From NCBI RefSeq assembly GCF_036030735.1, contig NZ_CP107928.1:4464001-4528000 (forward strand): a stretch of 64,000 nucleotides of DNA, read 5' to 3'. The translations under genes and the position numbers were made by a program. Under the pieces are notes generated by a model. It saw only the letters and a list, made by a program, of their open reading frames with translations. It did not search any database and was not told where the DNA came from. The stretch is from Streptomyces sp. NBC_00425. Lineage in GTDB: Bacteria > Actinomycetota > Actinomycetes > Streptomycetales > Streptomycetaceae. Within the stretch, counting starts at the first letter, position 1; each line of letters begins with the position of its first letter. Positions 35,723 through 43,690 of the stretch are shown in pieces.

Positions 35723-36391
35723 ATGCAGAAGTTCGCCACCGCCGCCCCGGTCTCCGTCGTCCTCGACGTCCCCGCCGGGCGTGTCCGGTTCATCGCCGCC
35801 GACCGCGCCGACACCACGGTCGAGGTGCTGCCCGCGGACGCCTCCAGGAGCCGCGACGTGAAGGCGGCGCAGGAGACCTCGGTCGACTTCGCCGACGGCG
35901 CCCTGCGGATCACGGCCGCCCCGAAGAACCAGCTCCTCGGCGCCTCCGGAGCCCTCGAGGTGACCGTCCAGCTGCCCGCCGGCTCGCACGTCGAGGCGAC
36001 GACCTCCGCCGGCGAGTTCCGCGGCGTCGGACGGCTCGGCGACGTCACCTTCGAGGGCGCGCAGGGCACGGTCAAGATCGACGAGGCCGCGACCGCCCGC
36101 CTCACCCTCCTCGCCGGCGACGTCACCGTCGGCCGCCTCACCGGCCCCGCCCACATCAGCACCCAGAAGGGCGACGTCCAGGTCACCGAGGCCGTGCACG
36201 GCACGGTCGTCCTGCGCACCGAGGCCGGCGCCATCTCCGTCGGCGCCGCCCGCGGAGTCTCCGCCTCCCTCGACGCCGGCACCACCTACGGCCGCATCCA
36301 CAACGCCCTCGCGAACGCCGACGGCGCCGCCGCCGGCCTCAGCATCCACGCCACCACCGCCTACGGCGACATCACCGCCCGCAGTCTCTGA
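35723..36391 (+). CDS. DUF4097 beta-strand repeat protein
   Basis: 222 aa, CAGGAGAGC upstream. No signal peptide. The body is a series of short beta-strand repeats of the DUF4097/DUF4098 putative adhesin type (VTVQLPAGSHVEATTSAGEF, VTFEGAQGTVKIDEAATARL, DVTVGRLTGPAHISTQKGDV), likely a right-handed parallel beta-helix. The function is unknown. It is divergent from and probably controlled by the MarR-type gene. Confidence 0.87.
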   Translation: MQKFATAAPVSVVLDVPAGRVRFIAADRADTTVEVLPADASRSRDVKAAQETSVDFADGALRITAAPKNQLLGASGALEVTVQLPAGSHVEATTSAGEFRGVGRLGDVTFEGAQGTVKIDEAATARLTLLAGDVTVGRLTGPAHISTQKGDVQVTEAVHGTVVLRTEAGAISVGAARGVSASLDAGTTYGRIHNALANADGAAAGLSIHATTAYGDITARSL

Positions 36392-36410
36392 ACAGCGGTC
36401 AGGGCGGGGG

Positions 36411-36431
36411 CGCGCGGCGCGGGGCCGCGCG
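36411..36431 (+). terminator. Terminator candidate after the DUF4097 gene
   Basis: CGCGCGGC / GCCGCGCG, 8-bp stem with a 5-nt loop, 20 bases after the stop. Confidence 0.5.
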
Positions 36432-36481
36432 CGTGCGTGATGATCCTTCGAGCACCGTCACCAGACCCGAGGGACCCACAC

Positions 36482-37027
36482 ATGCGCGCCGTTCCCATCA
36501 CCGTCACCGCTCTCGCCGCGGCCCTGCTCCTCACCGCCTGCTCAGGCGGGGACGACAGCGGCTCCGGCGGCGACGAGAGCAAGGCCGCGACGTCCCCCGG
36601 GGCCGCCGGATCCGCCTGCGCGGCCGGCGACCTCGGCCAGGAGGTCGGCCCCGTCGACGCCGCGCCCGCCGCCGGGGACACCGGCAACGTCACCGTCACA
36701 CTCACCAACAAGGGCAAGGAGTGCACCCTGGACGGCTTCCCCAAGGTCGACCTCAAGGCCGGCGACGCCTCCGCGAGCGTGACGCAGGACGAGGCCGCCG
36801 CGCCGCAGCCCCTGACCCTCCCGGCGCAGGGCACCGCCTCCTTCACGATCACCTACGTGCGCGGCGCGGGCAGCGGCGAGAAGTCCCTCGCCGTGAAGAC
36901 CGTCGAGTACGGCCTGCCGAAGGCCTCGTCCACCGCGGACTTCCCCTGGTCCTACGGTGACGTCGCGCTCAAGAGCAAGGGCGTGGCGGACGCGACGGTC
37001 AGCGCCTTCCACCCGGCCGGCGACTGA
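36482..37027 (+). CDS. DUF4232 lipoprotein
   Basis: 181 aa from the ATG at 36482 (GAGGGACC upstream). Lipoprotein signal with lipobox LTAC (cysteine about residue 20), then a Gly/Ser/Asp-rich spacer. The rest is an immunoglobulin-like DUF4232 domain: GNVTVTLTNKGKECTLDGFPKVDL and AQGTASFTITYVR. Cysteines near residues 42 and 81 may form a disulphide. Cell-envelope protein of unknown role, common in Streptomyces. Confidence 0.87.
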   Translation: MRAVPITVTALAAALLLTACSGGDDSGSGGDESKAATSPGAAGSACAAGDLGQEVGPVDAAPAAGDTGNVTVTLTNKGKECTLDGFPKVDLKAGDASASVTQDEAAAPQPLTLPAQGTASFTITYVRGAGSGEKSLAVKTVEYGLPKASSTADFPWSYGDVALKSKGVADATVSAFHPAGD

Positions 37028-37048
37028 CGGAACCCGCACACCGAGCGG

Positions 37049-38200
37049 TCACGGCAGGCGGGGCCGGGACTGCACGCGGGCCCGGTCCGCCGCCTGCGCG
37101 CCCTCGGTCCAGCCCGCCTCGTCCGTGACGCCGCGCAGGCGGGTGGAGACCGTCTGCGGGAACATGCGGTCCGTCGCCGCGGTGACCGCGACCTCGCGGG
37201 AGGCGAGGACCGGCAGCAGGTCGTCGCAGACCTGGGTCCCGGCGGCGGCCGTGAGGCGGGCGCCGACGCGGTGGGCGTACGCGGCGAGGAACGACTGCCG
37301 GAAGGTCTTGGTCCGCCGACGGCCGCTCGCCCGCTGAGCCGCCTCCGCCTTGGCCATCGCCGACTGCGCCTGCACCAGCAGCGAGGTGTACAGCAGTTCC
37401 ACCGCCTGGAGGTCCGCCTCGAAGCCGACGACCGTGGAGAAGGCGAACGGCTCGTTCCACACGGCCCGGCAGTGGTTGGCGTCGGCGACCGCGTCCAACA
37501 GCACCGCCTTGGCCTGCTCGTACGGCGGCTCGACGCCTATCCGGCAGGCGCCCGGCGCGTCCGGGGCCGGGGCCCGGGCGTCGAGCAGGGCCTCGTCGAC
37601 GCTGTGCCGGGCCATCAGCTCCTGCGCCTTCGCCGTGAGCGCCTCGGCCTCCTCCGGGAAGCCGGTCGCCTCGGCCTTGGCGAGCAGCGCGCGGATCCGG
37701 GTGAGCATGCGGGCGGAGGAGTCCGCGGGCGACCCGGCCTCCGACCCCCGCCGGTGACCGCGCCCGCGCCCCGGCTCGTCGAGAGGGTCGAGGCCGGGCA
37801 GGCGTAGCAGCAGACGGTAGAGCTCCAGGGTCGCCGTGGCGTGCGAGAAGCGGTCCGCGGACGGGGGCGGCCCGGCCGGCAGCTCCGCCAGCTGCGCCGC
37901 CCAGCGGCGACCGCGCGCCCGGTCGTCGCGCGCCTGCGCGCGGATCAGCGCCGCGACGAGGCCCACATGGGCGCCGTCCAGGTCGCGCCGCACGATCCGC
38001 ACGAGGTCCGCGGGCTGCCAGCCGCGCCGCCAGAGCGCCGCCACGAACTCCGCGCCGCGCCGCGCGAGCTCCGCGTCCGCGGCGGGGTCGGCGGCGAGAA
38101 GGGACGCTCCGGAGTCGAGGGCTGCGTCGGCCGTGTCGTAGAGGGCGGTCCGCAGGGCGCGTTCGACGGCGCCGGCCGGGTCGCTGCTGGTGCTGCTCAC
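37049..38200 (-). CDS. DUF2786 protein
   Basis: About 383 aa, GTG start. Contains the DUF2786 motif MLTRIRALLAKAEATGFPEEAEALTAKAQELMARHS (split here across two halves at residues 165-200). This is followed by a region with HCRAVWNEPF and a conserved FRQSFLAAYAHRVGARL segment. The family is widespread in Streptomyces and some phages. No biochemical function is established. The RBS is not obvious. Confidence 0.82.
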   Translation of the reverse strand: MSSTSSDPAGAVERALRTALYDTADAALDSGASLLAADPAADAELARRGAEFVAALWRRGWQPADLVRIVRRDLDGAHVGLVAALIRAQARDDRARGRRWAAQLAELPAGPPPSADRFSHATATLELYRLLLRLPGLDPLDEPGRGRGHRRGSEAGSPADSSARMLTRIRALLAKAEATGFPEEAEALTAKAQELMARHSVDEALLDARAPAPDAPGACRIGVEPPYEQAKAVLLDAVADANHCRAVWNEPFAFSTVVGFEADLQAVELLYTSLLVQAQSAMAKAEAAQRASGRRRTKTFRQSFLAAYAHRVGARLTAAAGTQVCDDLLPVLASREVAVTAATDRMFPQTVSTRLRGVTDEAGWTEGAQAADRARVQSRPRLP

Positions 38201-38271
38201 CGTTCGATCGTGCCATGCGCCGCTCGCCGCACCTCCCCCGCACTGTCAGACCCCCCTGCCACACTCGCGGT

Positions 38272-39975
38272 ATGGCCGACCGGTGGGCGCTCGCTCCGGC
38301 CGAGGACGGTGGCGTGGAACTCGCCCCCCTCGGTCCCGACGGCCTGCCCGCCGGCCCGTCGCTGCGCGAGCCGGACCTGGCGCGCGCAGTGCGGGAGCGG
38401 CCCGACGTCGTGCGCTGGGTCTGGCGTTCCACGCCCGAGGTCTACCCGCGCCTGCTCGACGCGGGCGTGCGGGTCGACCGGTGCTACGACGTGGAGGACG
38501 CCGAGACGCTCCTGCTCGGCCACGAGGGCCGGTCCGGCGAACCCCGATCGGCGGCCGCGGCACTGGCCCGGCTGCGCGGCGGCCCCGTCCCGCCGGACCC
38601 GCCGCAGCGCTCCGCCGAGCCCGGCGCCCAGTCCTCGCTGTTCGAACCGCGGGCCGCCGCGGGGCTGTCGCTGGCGGATCTCCTGGCCGTGTACGCGGAG
38701 CAGCAGCGCAGGCACGAGCGGGCCGAACACCCGGCGCGGATGCGGCTGCTGACGGCGTCCGAGTCGGCGGGGATGCTGGTGGCCGCCGAGATGAACCGGG
38801 CCGGGCTGCCCTGGAGCGCGCAGGTGCACCGCACGCTCCTGGACGACCTGCTCGGTGAGCGGTATGCGGGCGGCGGCGAGCCCCGCCGGCTGGCGGAACT
38901 GGCGGACGAGGTGTCGGCCGCCTTCGGGCGCCGTGTCCGCCCCGACCTGCCGGCCGACGTGGTGAAGGCCTTCGGCCAGGCCGGGATCCGGGTGCGGTCG
39001 ACCAGGCGGTGGGAGATCCAGTCCCTCGACCATCCGGCCGTGAAGCCGCTGCTCGAGTACAAGAAGCTGTACCGCATCCGGGTGGCCCACGGATGGTCCT
39101 GGCTGCAGGACTGGGTGCGGGACGGGCGGTTCAGGCCGGAGTTCCTCGCGCACGGCACGGTGACCGGGCGCTGGGTCACCAACGGCGGGGGCGCCCTGCA
39201 GATCCCGAAGGTCATCCGGCGGGCGGTGGTCGCCGATCCCGGCTGGCGGTTCGTGGTCGCCGACGCCGACCAGATGGAGCCGCGCGTGCTGGCGGCGATC
39301 TCCCGCGACCCCGGTCTCATGGAGGTGGCGGGCCGGGAGAGCGACCTCTACCAGTCCGTCTCGGACCGCGCCTTCTCCGGCGACCGCGACCAGGCCAAGC
39401 TCGCCGTGCTCGGCGCGGTCTACGGGCAGACCTCCGGCGACGGCCTGAAGAACCTCGCCGCCCTGCGACGCCGCTTCCCGCGCGCGGTGGAGTACGTCGA
39501 CGAGGCGGCCCGGGCCGGCAAGGAGGGCCGGCTGGTGCGGACCTGGCTCGGCCGCACGTGCCCGCCGGCCGTCGGGGCGGTCGAGGCCGAGGAAGCCGGC
39601 ATCCCCGTCGACGACCCGGCGGGCCCCGCCGAGGAGGACAGCGCCGACGACCGCCAGTGGACGCCCGGTTACGCCTCCACCGACGCCCGCGCGCGCGGCC
39701 GGTTCGCCCGCAACTTCGTCGTCCAGGGCAGCGCCGCCGACTGGGCGCTGCTGCTGCTCGCCGCACTGCGGCGGGCCTGTGCGGACATGGCGGCGGAACT
39801 GGTCTTCTTCCAGCACGACGAGGTGATCGTGCACTGCCCGCGGGAGGAGGCCGACACGGTCGTCGCGGCGATCCGGGAGGCGTCCGACCTGGCCGGCCGG
39901 CTGACGTTCGGGGAGACGCCGGTGCGGTTCCCGTTCACCACGGCCGTCGTGGAGTGCTACGCCGACGCCAAGTGA
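38272..39975 (+). CDS. Stand-alone family A DNA polymerase (PolA-like, no 5' nuclease)
   Basis: About 567 aa. The C-terminal 400 residues form a pol A fold: motif A DADQMEPRVLA, motif B RDQAKLAVLGAVYGQTSG (O-helix lysine and tyrosine present), motif C QHDEVIVH. TGRWVTNGGGALQIPK is the template/primer contact region. The N-terminal 150 residues occupy the place of the 3'-5' exonuclease domain but show no DEDD motifs. The 5' nuclease domain is absent. Streptomyces carries such an extra polymerase beside PolA; its role is not established, though repair synthesis is plausible. There is no SD before the ATG, so a leaderless start is possible. Confidence 0.88.
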   Translation: MADRWALAPAEDGGVELAPLGPDGLPAGPSLREPDLARAVRERPDVVRWVWRSTPEVYPRLLDAGVRVDRCYDVEDAETLLLGHEGRSGEPRSAAAALARLRGGPVPPDPPQRSAEPGAQSSLFEPRAAAGLSLADLLAVYAEQQRRHERAEHPARMRLLTASESAGMLVAAEMNRAGLPWSAQVHRTLLDDLLGERYAGGGEPRRLAELADEVSAAFGRRVRPDLPADVVKAFGQAGIRVRSTRRWEIQSLDHPAVKPLLEYKKLYRIRVAHGWSWLQDWVRDGRFRPEFLAHGTVTGRWVTNGGGALQIPKVIRRAVVADPGWRFVVADADQMEPRVLAAISRDPGLMEVAGRESDLYQSVSDRAFSGDRDQAKLAVLGAVYGQTSGDGLKNLAALRRRFPRAVEYVDEAARAGKEGRLVRTWLGRTCPPAVGAVEAEEAGIPVDDPAGPAEEDSADDRQWTPGYASTDARARGRFARNFVVQGSAADWALLLLAALRRACADMAAELVFFQHDEVIVHCPREEADTVVAAIREASDLAGRLTFGETPVRFPFTTAVVECYADAK

Positions 39976-40081
39976 CCGGTCCGGCGGAGGGGGTTGCCGG
40001 GGCGCTCACGGGTCCGCCGTAGTCTCGGACGGTCCTGCCCGCGGGCCTGCCCGTGGAGCCGCCCCTTCCGGAGGAGACGCC

Positions 40082-41041
40082 GTGCCCTTCCGCTGTGCCG
40101 TACTCGACGACTTCCAGAACGTCGCGACATCCGTCGCCGACTGGTCCGTGCCCGGCGAGGAGGCCGAGGTCGTCGCCTTCACCGAGCACTTCGGCGACGA
40201 GGACGAACTCGCCACGGCGCTGGCCGACTTCGACTGCGTGGTCACCCTGCGCGAACGCGTCGCCTTCCCGGCGTCGTTGCTGGACCGGCTCCCCCGGCTG
40301 CGGCTGCTGATCGCCTCCGGCATGCGCAACTCGGTGATCGACTTCCCGGCGGCGAAGGCGAACGGGGTGACGGTCTGCGGCACCCTGAGCGCGTCGACCC
40401 CGCCGGTCGAGCTGACCTGGGCGCTGCTGCTCGGTCTCGCGCGCGGGCTGGTCCAGGAGAACACCGCCCTGCGCGAGGGCGGGCCCTGGCAGTCGACGGT
40501 GGGCGCGGACCTGCACGGGCGGCGGCTCGGGCTGCTGGGACTGGGGAAGATCGGCGGCCTGGTGGCCCGGGTGGGCCTCGCCTTCGGCATGGAGGTGAGC
40601 GCCTGGAGCCAGAACCTGACGGAGGAACGGGCGCGGGAGGTCGGTGTGCGGCGGGCCGCCTCGAAGGAGGAGCTGCTGTCCGAGGCCGACTTCGTGTCGG
40701 TCCATCTCGCGCTGGGCGAGCGCACCCGGGGGCTGCTCGGCGCCGCCGAACTCGCGCTGCTCAAGCCGACGGCCTACCTGGTGAACACCTCGCGCGCGGC
40801 GATCGTCGACCAGGAGGCGTTGCTGGCGGCGCTGCGGGAAGGGCGGATCGCGGGAGCGGGGGTGGACGTCTTCGACGTCGAACCGCTCCCCGCCGGCCAT
40901 CCGATGCGGACGGCTCCCCGTCTGCTGGCAACTCCCCATCTCGGGTACGTGTCCCGGGCCAACTACGAGCAGTACTACGGACAGGCGGCGGAGAACATCC
41001 GCGCATACCTGGCGGGGGCACCGGTACGGGTATTGGGCTAG
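40082..41041 (+). CDS. D-isomer-specific 2-hydroxyacid dehydrogenase family protein
   Basis: 319 aa, GTG start with GGAGGAG upstream. Rossmann motif GLLGLGKIGGLVARVG; substrate/cofactor segments NTSRAAIVDQEALLAALREG and GAGVDVFDVEPLP; catalytic His in TPHLGYVS. The substrate is unassigned. The stop overlaps the stop of the convergent WYL regulator by four bases. Confidence 0.92.
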   Translation: MPFRCAVLDDFQNVATSVADWSVPGEEAEVVAFTEHFGDEDELATALADFDCVVTLRERVAFPASLLDRLPRLRLLIASGMRNSVIDFPAAKANGVTVCGTLSASTPPVELTWALLLGLARGLVQENTALREGGPWQSTVGADLHGRRLGLLGLGKIGGLVARVGLAFGMEVSAWSQNLTEERAREVGVRRAASKEELLSEADFVSVHLALGERTRGLLGAAELALLKPTAYLVNTSRAAIVDQEALLAALREGRIAGAGVDVFDVEPLPAGHPMRTAPRLLATPHLGYVSRANYEQYYGQAAENIRAYLAGAPVRVLG

Positions 41042-42012
41042 CCGCCGGGGCCGGGCGCCGGGGGTGGTGGGGTGCGGTCGGCGGCGCGGGTGAGGCGGGC
41101 GGCCAGGGCGCGGAGGTGGTCGCCGAGTTCCGGCGGGTCGAGGACCTCGAAGTCGACGCCCTTGAGCGCGATGTGCAACGCGATCTCGTCCAGGGTCGCG
41201 GCGCCCGTGTGGAACAGACAGGAGCGGTCGTCGTACCGCTCCAGACGGCCGGCGGTGGGAGAGGTGTGCTCGGCGAGGGCGTCCACCGGGCAGTGGAAGA
41301 GGATGGTCGCCCGGCAGCGGTAGGGGGCCGAGGACAGCTTGTCGGTGAGGTAGGCGTTCAGGTCCTCGGCGGGGCCGGGCCGGGGGGTGAACCGGGGCCC
41401 GGACTGCGGGGCGGCGTCGACGCGGTCGAGACGGAACGTACGCCAGTCGTCGCGCTCCAGGTCGAAGGCCAGCAGATACCAGCGGCGTCCGGTGTGGACC
41501 AGCCGGTACGGCTCGACGCGGCGCGTCCTGCCCTGGTAGCCGAAGCGCACGCTCTCGTGTCCCCGGCAGGCGGCGGCCAGCACCGCCAGCAGGTTCGCGT
41601 CCACGGCCGGGCCGGACGCCGTCAGCGGCAGGATCGCCGACTGCATCGCCGCCACCCGGTGCTTCAGCCGTGAGGGCAGCACCTGCTCGAGCTTGGCCAG
41701 CGCCCTGAGCGAGGTCTCCTCGAAGCCCGCCACCGAGCCGGACGCGGCGGCCCTCAGTCCGACGGTCACCGCGACCGCCTCGTCGTCGTCCAGCAGCAGC
41801 GGCGGCAGCGCCGCGCCGACACCGAGCTGGTAACCGCCGCCGGGGCCGGCCAGGGACCGCACCGGGTAGCCCAGCTCGCGCAGCCGGTCCGCGTCCCGGC
41901 GGACGGTGCGCGTCGTCACGCCCAGCCGCTCGGCCAGCTCCGGGCCCGGCCAGTCGGGACGGGACTGCAGCAGGGAGAGCAGCCGCAGTAATCGGGCCGA
42001 GGTCTCGAGCAT
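41038..42012 (-). CDS. WYL-domain HTH_11 transcriptional regulator
   Basis: 324 aa. N-terminal winged helix (LSLLQSRPDWPGPELAERLG, VTTRTVRRDADRLRELGYPV) followed by the WYL domain (residues 140-310) with VEPYRLVHTGRRWYLLAFDL. WYL regulators sense ligands such as nucleic acid or small molecules. It is divergent from an NmrA-type gene, with a 19-bp palindrome 35 bases upstream of its start, probably its operator. The Pro-rich C-terminal end is variable. Confidence 0.9.
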   Translation of the reverse strand: MLETSARLLRLLSLLQSRPDWPGPELAERLGVTTRTVRRDADRLRELGYPVRSLAGPGGGYQLGVGAALPPLLLDDDEAVAVTVGLRAAASGSVAGFEETSLRALAKLEQVLPSRLKHRVAAMQSAILPLTASGPAVDANLLAVLAAACRGHESVRFGYQGRTRRVEPYRLVHTGRRWYLLAFDLERDDWRTFRLDRVDAAPQSGPRFTPRPGPAEDLNAYLTDKLSSAPYRCRATILFHCPVDALAEHTSPTAGRLERYDDRSCLFHTGAATLDEIALHIALKGVDFEVLDPPELGDHLRALAARLTRAADRTPPPPAPGPGG

Positions 42013-42046
42013 CTGGCGGAAAACTCCTCATCGATCGCACCCGGTC

Positions 42047-42065
42047 GAGGACAGAACCTGTCCTC
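42047..42065. promoter_or_regulatory. 19-bp palindrome between WYL regulator and NmrA gene
   Basis: GAGGACAG-AAC-CTGTCCTC, perfect 8-bp arms. It is located in the 208-bp divergent space, close to the WYL gene. Candidate operator for autoregulation and control of the divergent gene. Confidence 0.72.
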
Positions 42066-42129
42066 AGGGCTTCCTAGTGTCTTTCTTGCCGGCCCGCGAG
42101 GGAACGGCCCGCGGCACCGCCGCCGCACC

Positions 42130-42208
42130 GAACCACAGCGCGCAGAACCACAGCGCGCAGAACCACCGGCACGCAGAACCACAGGCAAGCAGAACCACCG
42201 GCACAGCA
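42130..42208. repeat. Five imperfect 15-17 bp repeats in the leader of the NmrA gene
   Basis: Units beginning GAACCAC: two exact GAACCACAGCGCGCA copies, then GAACCACCGGCACGCA, GAACCACAGGCAAGCA and GAACCACCGGCACAGCA. They end 12 bases before the ATG, just upstream of the ribosome binding site. They could be protein-binding iterons or a leader RNA element. Confidence 0.7.
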
Positions 42209-42220
42209 AGGGAGAACGTC

Positions 42221-43054
42221 ATGATCCTCGTCACCGGAGCCACCGGGAACGTCGGCCGTCGCGCACTGGAGATGCTGCTCGCACAGGGCCGCGAGGTGCG
42301 GGCCGCGTCGCGCGCCCCGGAGCGGGCGACCTGGCCCGCCGGAGTGCGGACCGTCGCGCTCGACCTGGCCGACCCGGCCTCGCTCGCCACCGCGCTGGAG
42401 GGGGTCGAGGCGGTGTTCCTGTTCGCCGCCCCCGGCTGCGGGCCGGCCTTCGTCGCCGCCGCCGAGGCCGCCGGCGTACGCCGGGTGGTGCTGCTGTCCT
42501 CCGGCTCGGTGGACGACGAGTCCGAGGAGCAGGACGGCCCGATCGCCGCCTACCACGCGGAGATCGAGCGGGCGCTGCGCGGCTCCACCCTGGAATGGAC
42601 CTTCCTGCGGCCCGACGTGTTCGCCGCCAACACACTGATGTGGGCCGGGCAGACCAAGGGCGGCGACGTGGTCCGCGGCGCCTACGCCGAGGCCACCGCC
42701 GCGCCGATCCACGAGGCCGACATCGCCGCCGTGGCCGTGGCCGCGCTCACCGAGGACGGTCACGCCGGAGAGATCCACCGGCTGACCGGCCCGCAGTCGC
42801 TGACCCACGCCGACCAGGCCGGGATCATCGGGGAGGTGCTCGGCCGCCCCGTCACCTACCAGGAGCTGCCCGCCGAGACCGTCCGCGAGGCGATGAGCGC
42901 GCACGTCCCCGGGCCGGTCCTCGACGACATCCTCAAGGTCTGGGCCGACTCGGTCGGCCGGCCCGCCCTTGTCACGGCCGACGTCGAGAAGATCACCGGC
43001 CGGGCTCCCCGCAGCTACCGCGACTGGGTGTCCGAGCACGCCGCCGCGTTCTGA
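42221..43054 (+). CDS. NmrA/SDR-family NAD(P)-binding oxidoreductase
   Basis: 277 aa, GGGAG seven bases upstream. Atypical short-chain dehydrogenase: ILVTGATGNVGRRALEMLLA as dinucleotide-binding motif, LLSSGSV, FLRPDVFAAN, and no YxxxK. It resembles NAD(P)H:quinone oxidoreductase QorB/azoreductase-like NmrA proteins. Divergence from a WYL regulator suggests an inducible redox or detoxification function. The substrate is unknown. Confidence 0.9.
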   Translation: MILVTGATGNVGRRALEMLLAQGREVRAASRAPERATWPAGVRTVALDLADPASLATALEGVEAVFLFAAPGCGPAFVAAAEAAGVRRVVLLSSGSVDDESEEQDGPIAAYHAEIERALRGSTLEWTFLRPDVFAANTLMWAGQTKGGDVVRGAYAEATAAPIHEADIAAVAVAALTEDGHAGEIHRLTGPQSLTHADQAGIIGEVLGRPVTYQELPAETVREAMSAHVPGPVLDDILKVWADSVGRPALVTADVEKITGRAPRSYRDWVSEHAAAF

Positions 43055-43081
43055 CGCGGCCGGACCCCGGGGCGGCCCGTG

Positions 43082-43405
43082 TCACACCTGCCGCTCCGGG
43101 ACGTCCACCACCAGACCGTCGATCGCGTCGGTGACCGGCAGCTGGCAGCTGAGCCGGCTGTTCTCCCGGCGTGGGCAGGCCGTCGTGTACAGCAGCTCGT
43201 CCTCGATGTCGGACACGGCCGGCAGCGTGACCGGGCTGCCGTGGTCGACGTAGACGTGGCAGGTCGCGCACATGGCGCCGCCGCCGCACTCGCCGACGAT
43301 GCCGTCGACGCCGCCCACGACCGCCCCCCGCATCACGGAGTTCCCCTCGGGGACGTCGAGGGTCGTGGGGGTTCCGTCCGGACTCCGGTAGGTGATCCTG
43401 GCCAT
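43082..43405 (-). CDS. Adrenodoxin-type 2Fe-2S ferredoxin
   Basis: 107 aa from the ATG at 43405 (GGGAGGAC upstream). Cluster ligands CGGGAMC-ATC (CxxxxxCxxC) and a fourth Cys in RLSCQLPV. It resembles the ferredoxins that deliver electrons to bacterial cytochrome P450s (terpredoxin/Fdx type). No P450 or reductase is adjacent, so its partner is elsewhere. Confidence 0.92.
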   Translation of the reverse strand: MARITYRSPDGTPTTLDVPEGNSVMRGAVVGGVDGIVGECGGGAMCATCHVYVDHGSPVTLPAVSDIEDELLYTTACPRRENSRLSCQLPVTDAIDGLVVDVPERQV

Positions 43406-43690
43406 GCGAAGTGTCCTCCCTGCGTTCGCGCGTCCGCGCACGTGCCGCGGAGCCGCGCCGGCGTACGTTCCACGGATGCCTGCGGTGCTCTCGCCGCCCA
43501 CCGTGCCGCGCCGTCCTGGGGAGTCGCTGGGGGCTCGATCGAACGCGGCCTGCGGACCGCCGCCGCTTCCGGGCTCCGGGCGGGTGCGCCCCGTCCTCCA
43601 GGTCGGTGCGCCCGGCACTCCAGGTCGGTTCGAGAGGCACGCTGGAGGCTGGCCGGTACGTACGGCACTCATGGCGCACAGGAGGCACCC

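Noticed and set aside
42130..42208. Could the five leader repeats be a CRISPR array?
   Set aside because: Units are 15-17 bp, contiguous without spacers, and imperfect. No cas genes are nearby.
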